From an uncultured Flavobacteriaceae bacterium (GTDB lineage: Bacteria > Bacteroidota > Bacteroidia > Flavobacteriales > Flavobacteriaceae), in assembly GCA_913044085.1 (NCBI GenBank), contig CAJWNW010000101.1:1-5809 (forward strand): DNA of 5,809 nt, in the 5' to 3' direction. The position numbers and the translations under genes were made by a program. Below, one piece after another: positions 5,710-5,809 of the stretch. A model generated the notes under the pieces. It saw only the letters and a list, made by a program, of their open reading frames with translations. It ran no database searches and had not been told where the DNA came from. Numbering within the stretch: the first letter of the stretch is position 1; each line of letters begins with the position of its first letter.

Positions 5710-5809
5710 CAATTTTTAAATCGACACAAAATTTCCCGTTTATAGCATAAAAGGAGCCGTTCATGACATAAGTGCGCCCGCTTGTTACGTAATTAAGCTT
5801 AAACAACGT
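5669..5809 (-). CDS. Possible C-terminal end of an unrecognised gene running in from the right edge
   Basis: On the minus strand a frame is open for 46 codons from the right edge to a TAA at 5671-5669. The visible peptide includes YVTSGRTYVMNGSFYAING, is not low-complexity, and then becomes Asn/Ile/Lys-rich near the end. Base composition becomes markedly less AT-rich beyond about 5720, as expected on entering coding DNA. If real, the gene converges on the aldehyde dehydrogenase and its last codons overlap the right arm of the inverted repeat. I do not recognise the protein. A competing plus-strand frame (5720-5809) is also open but has no ATG, GTG or TTG start. The evidence is weak. Confidence 0.25.
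   Translation of the reverse strand, partial: TLFKLNYVTSGRTYVMNGSFYAINGKFCVDLKIEINNNKILNLYLI

Noticed and set aside
5751..5769. AAGGAG followed by ATG, resembling a gene start near the right edge
   Set aside because: The ATG at 5763 is followed by one codon and then TAA, so it opens no gene.

Overview
The window looks like chromosomal DNA from a marine-type member of the Bacteroidota, most likely a Flavobacteriaceae. The evidence is AT-rich DNA with A/T-rich leaders and mostly no strong Shine-Dalgarno sequences, a DnaK with the GGGTHD and LGGDDVDEKI wording I associate with flavobacteria, a monocistronic dnaK without grpE or dnaJ, and a Brp/Blh-type membrane protein. No insertion sequence, phage gene, CRISPR array, tRNA or rRNA is visible. 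This is mostly an ordinary housekeeping region.

Layout: (1) At the left edge, on the plus strand, lies the C-terminal part of a multi-helix membrane protein resembling Brp/Blh beta-carotene 15,15'-dioxygenases, the retinal-forming enzymes. It is open to the edge and ends at 583. (2) A long A/T-flanked hairpin at 592-639 sits between this gene and the convergent dnaK and can terminate transcription in both directions. (3) dnaK (650-2554, minus) encodes a complete 634-residue Hsp70. (4) The 137-base dnaK/panB divergent intergenic region (2555-2691) is the most interesting non-coding stretch. On the dnaK strand it has a near-perfect sigma-54 (-24/-12) promoter and, just upstream, a perfect 7-bp dyad and a 10-bp palindrome. 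(5) panB, an RluA-family pseudouridine synthase gene and a class-3-type aldehyde dehydrogenase gene run on the plus strand from 2692 to 5597. They are separated by 3 bases and then overlap by 4, so they form a tight operon. (6) The last 212 bases (5598-5809) hold a very AT-rich segment with nested inverted repeats. Beyond it, composition is more balanced and a minus-strand frame is open to the right edge, possibly the tail of a further convergent gene.

How the genes relate: panB makes ketopantoate for pantothenate/CoA, the synthase modifies rRNA or tRNA, and the dehydrogenase oxidises aldehydes to acids. They share transcription but no obvious pathway. dnaK is transcribed away from them from its own promoter, and the proposed sigma-54 control would be the main regulatory novelty. 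The Blh-like gene hints at a retinal or rhodopsin locus beyond the left edge, which cannot be seen here.
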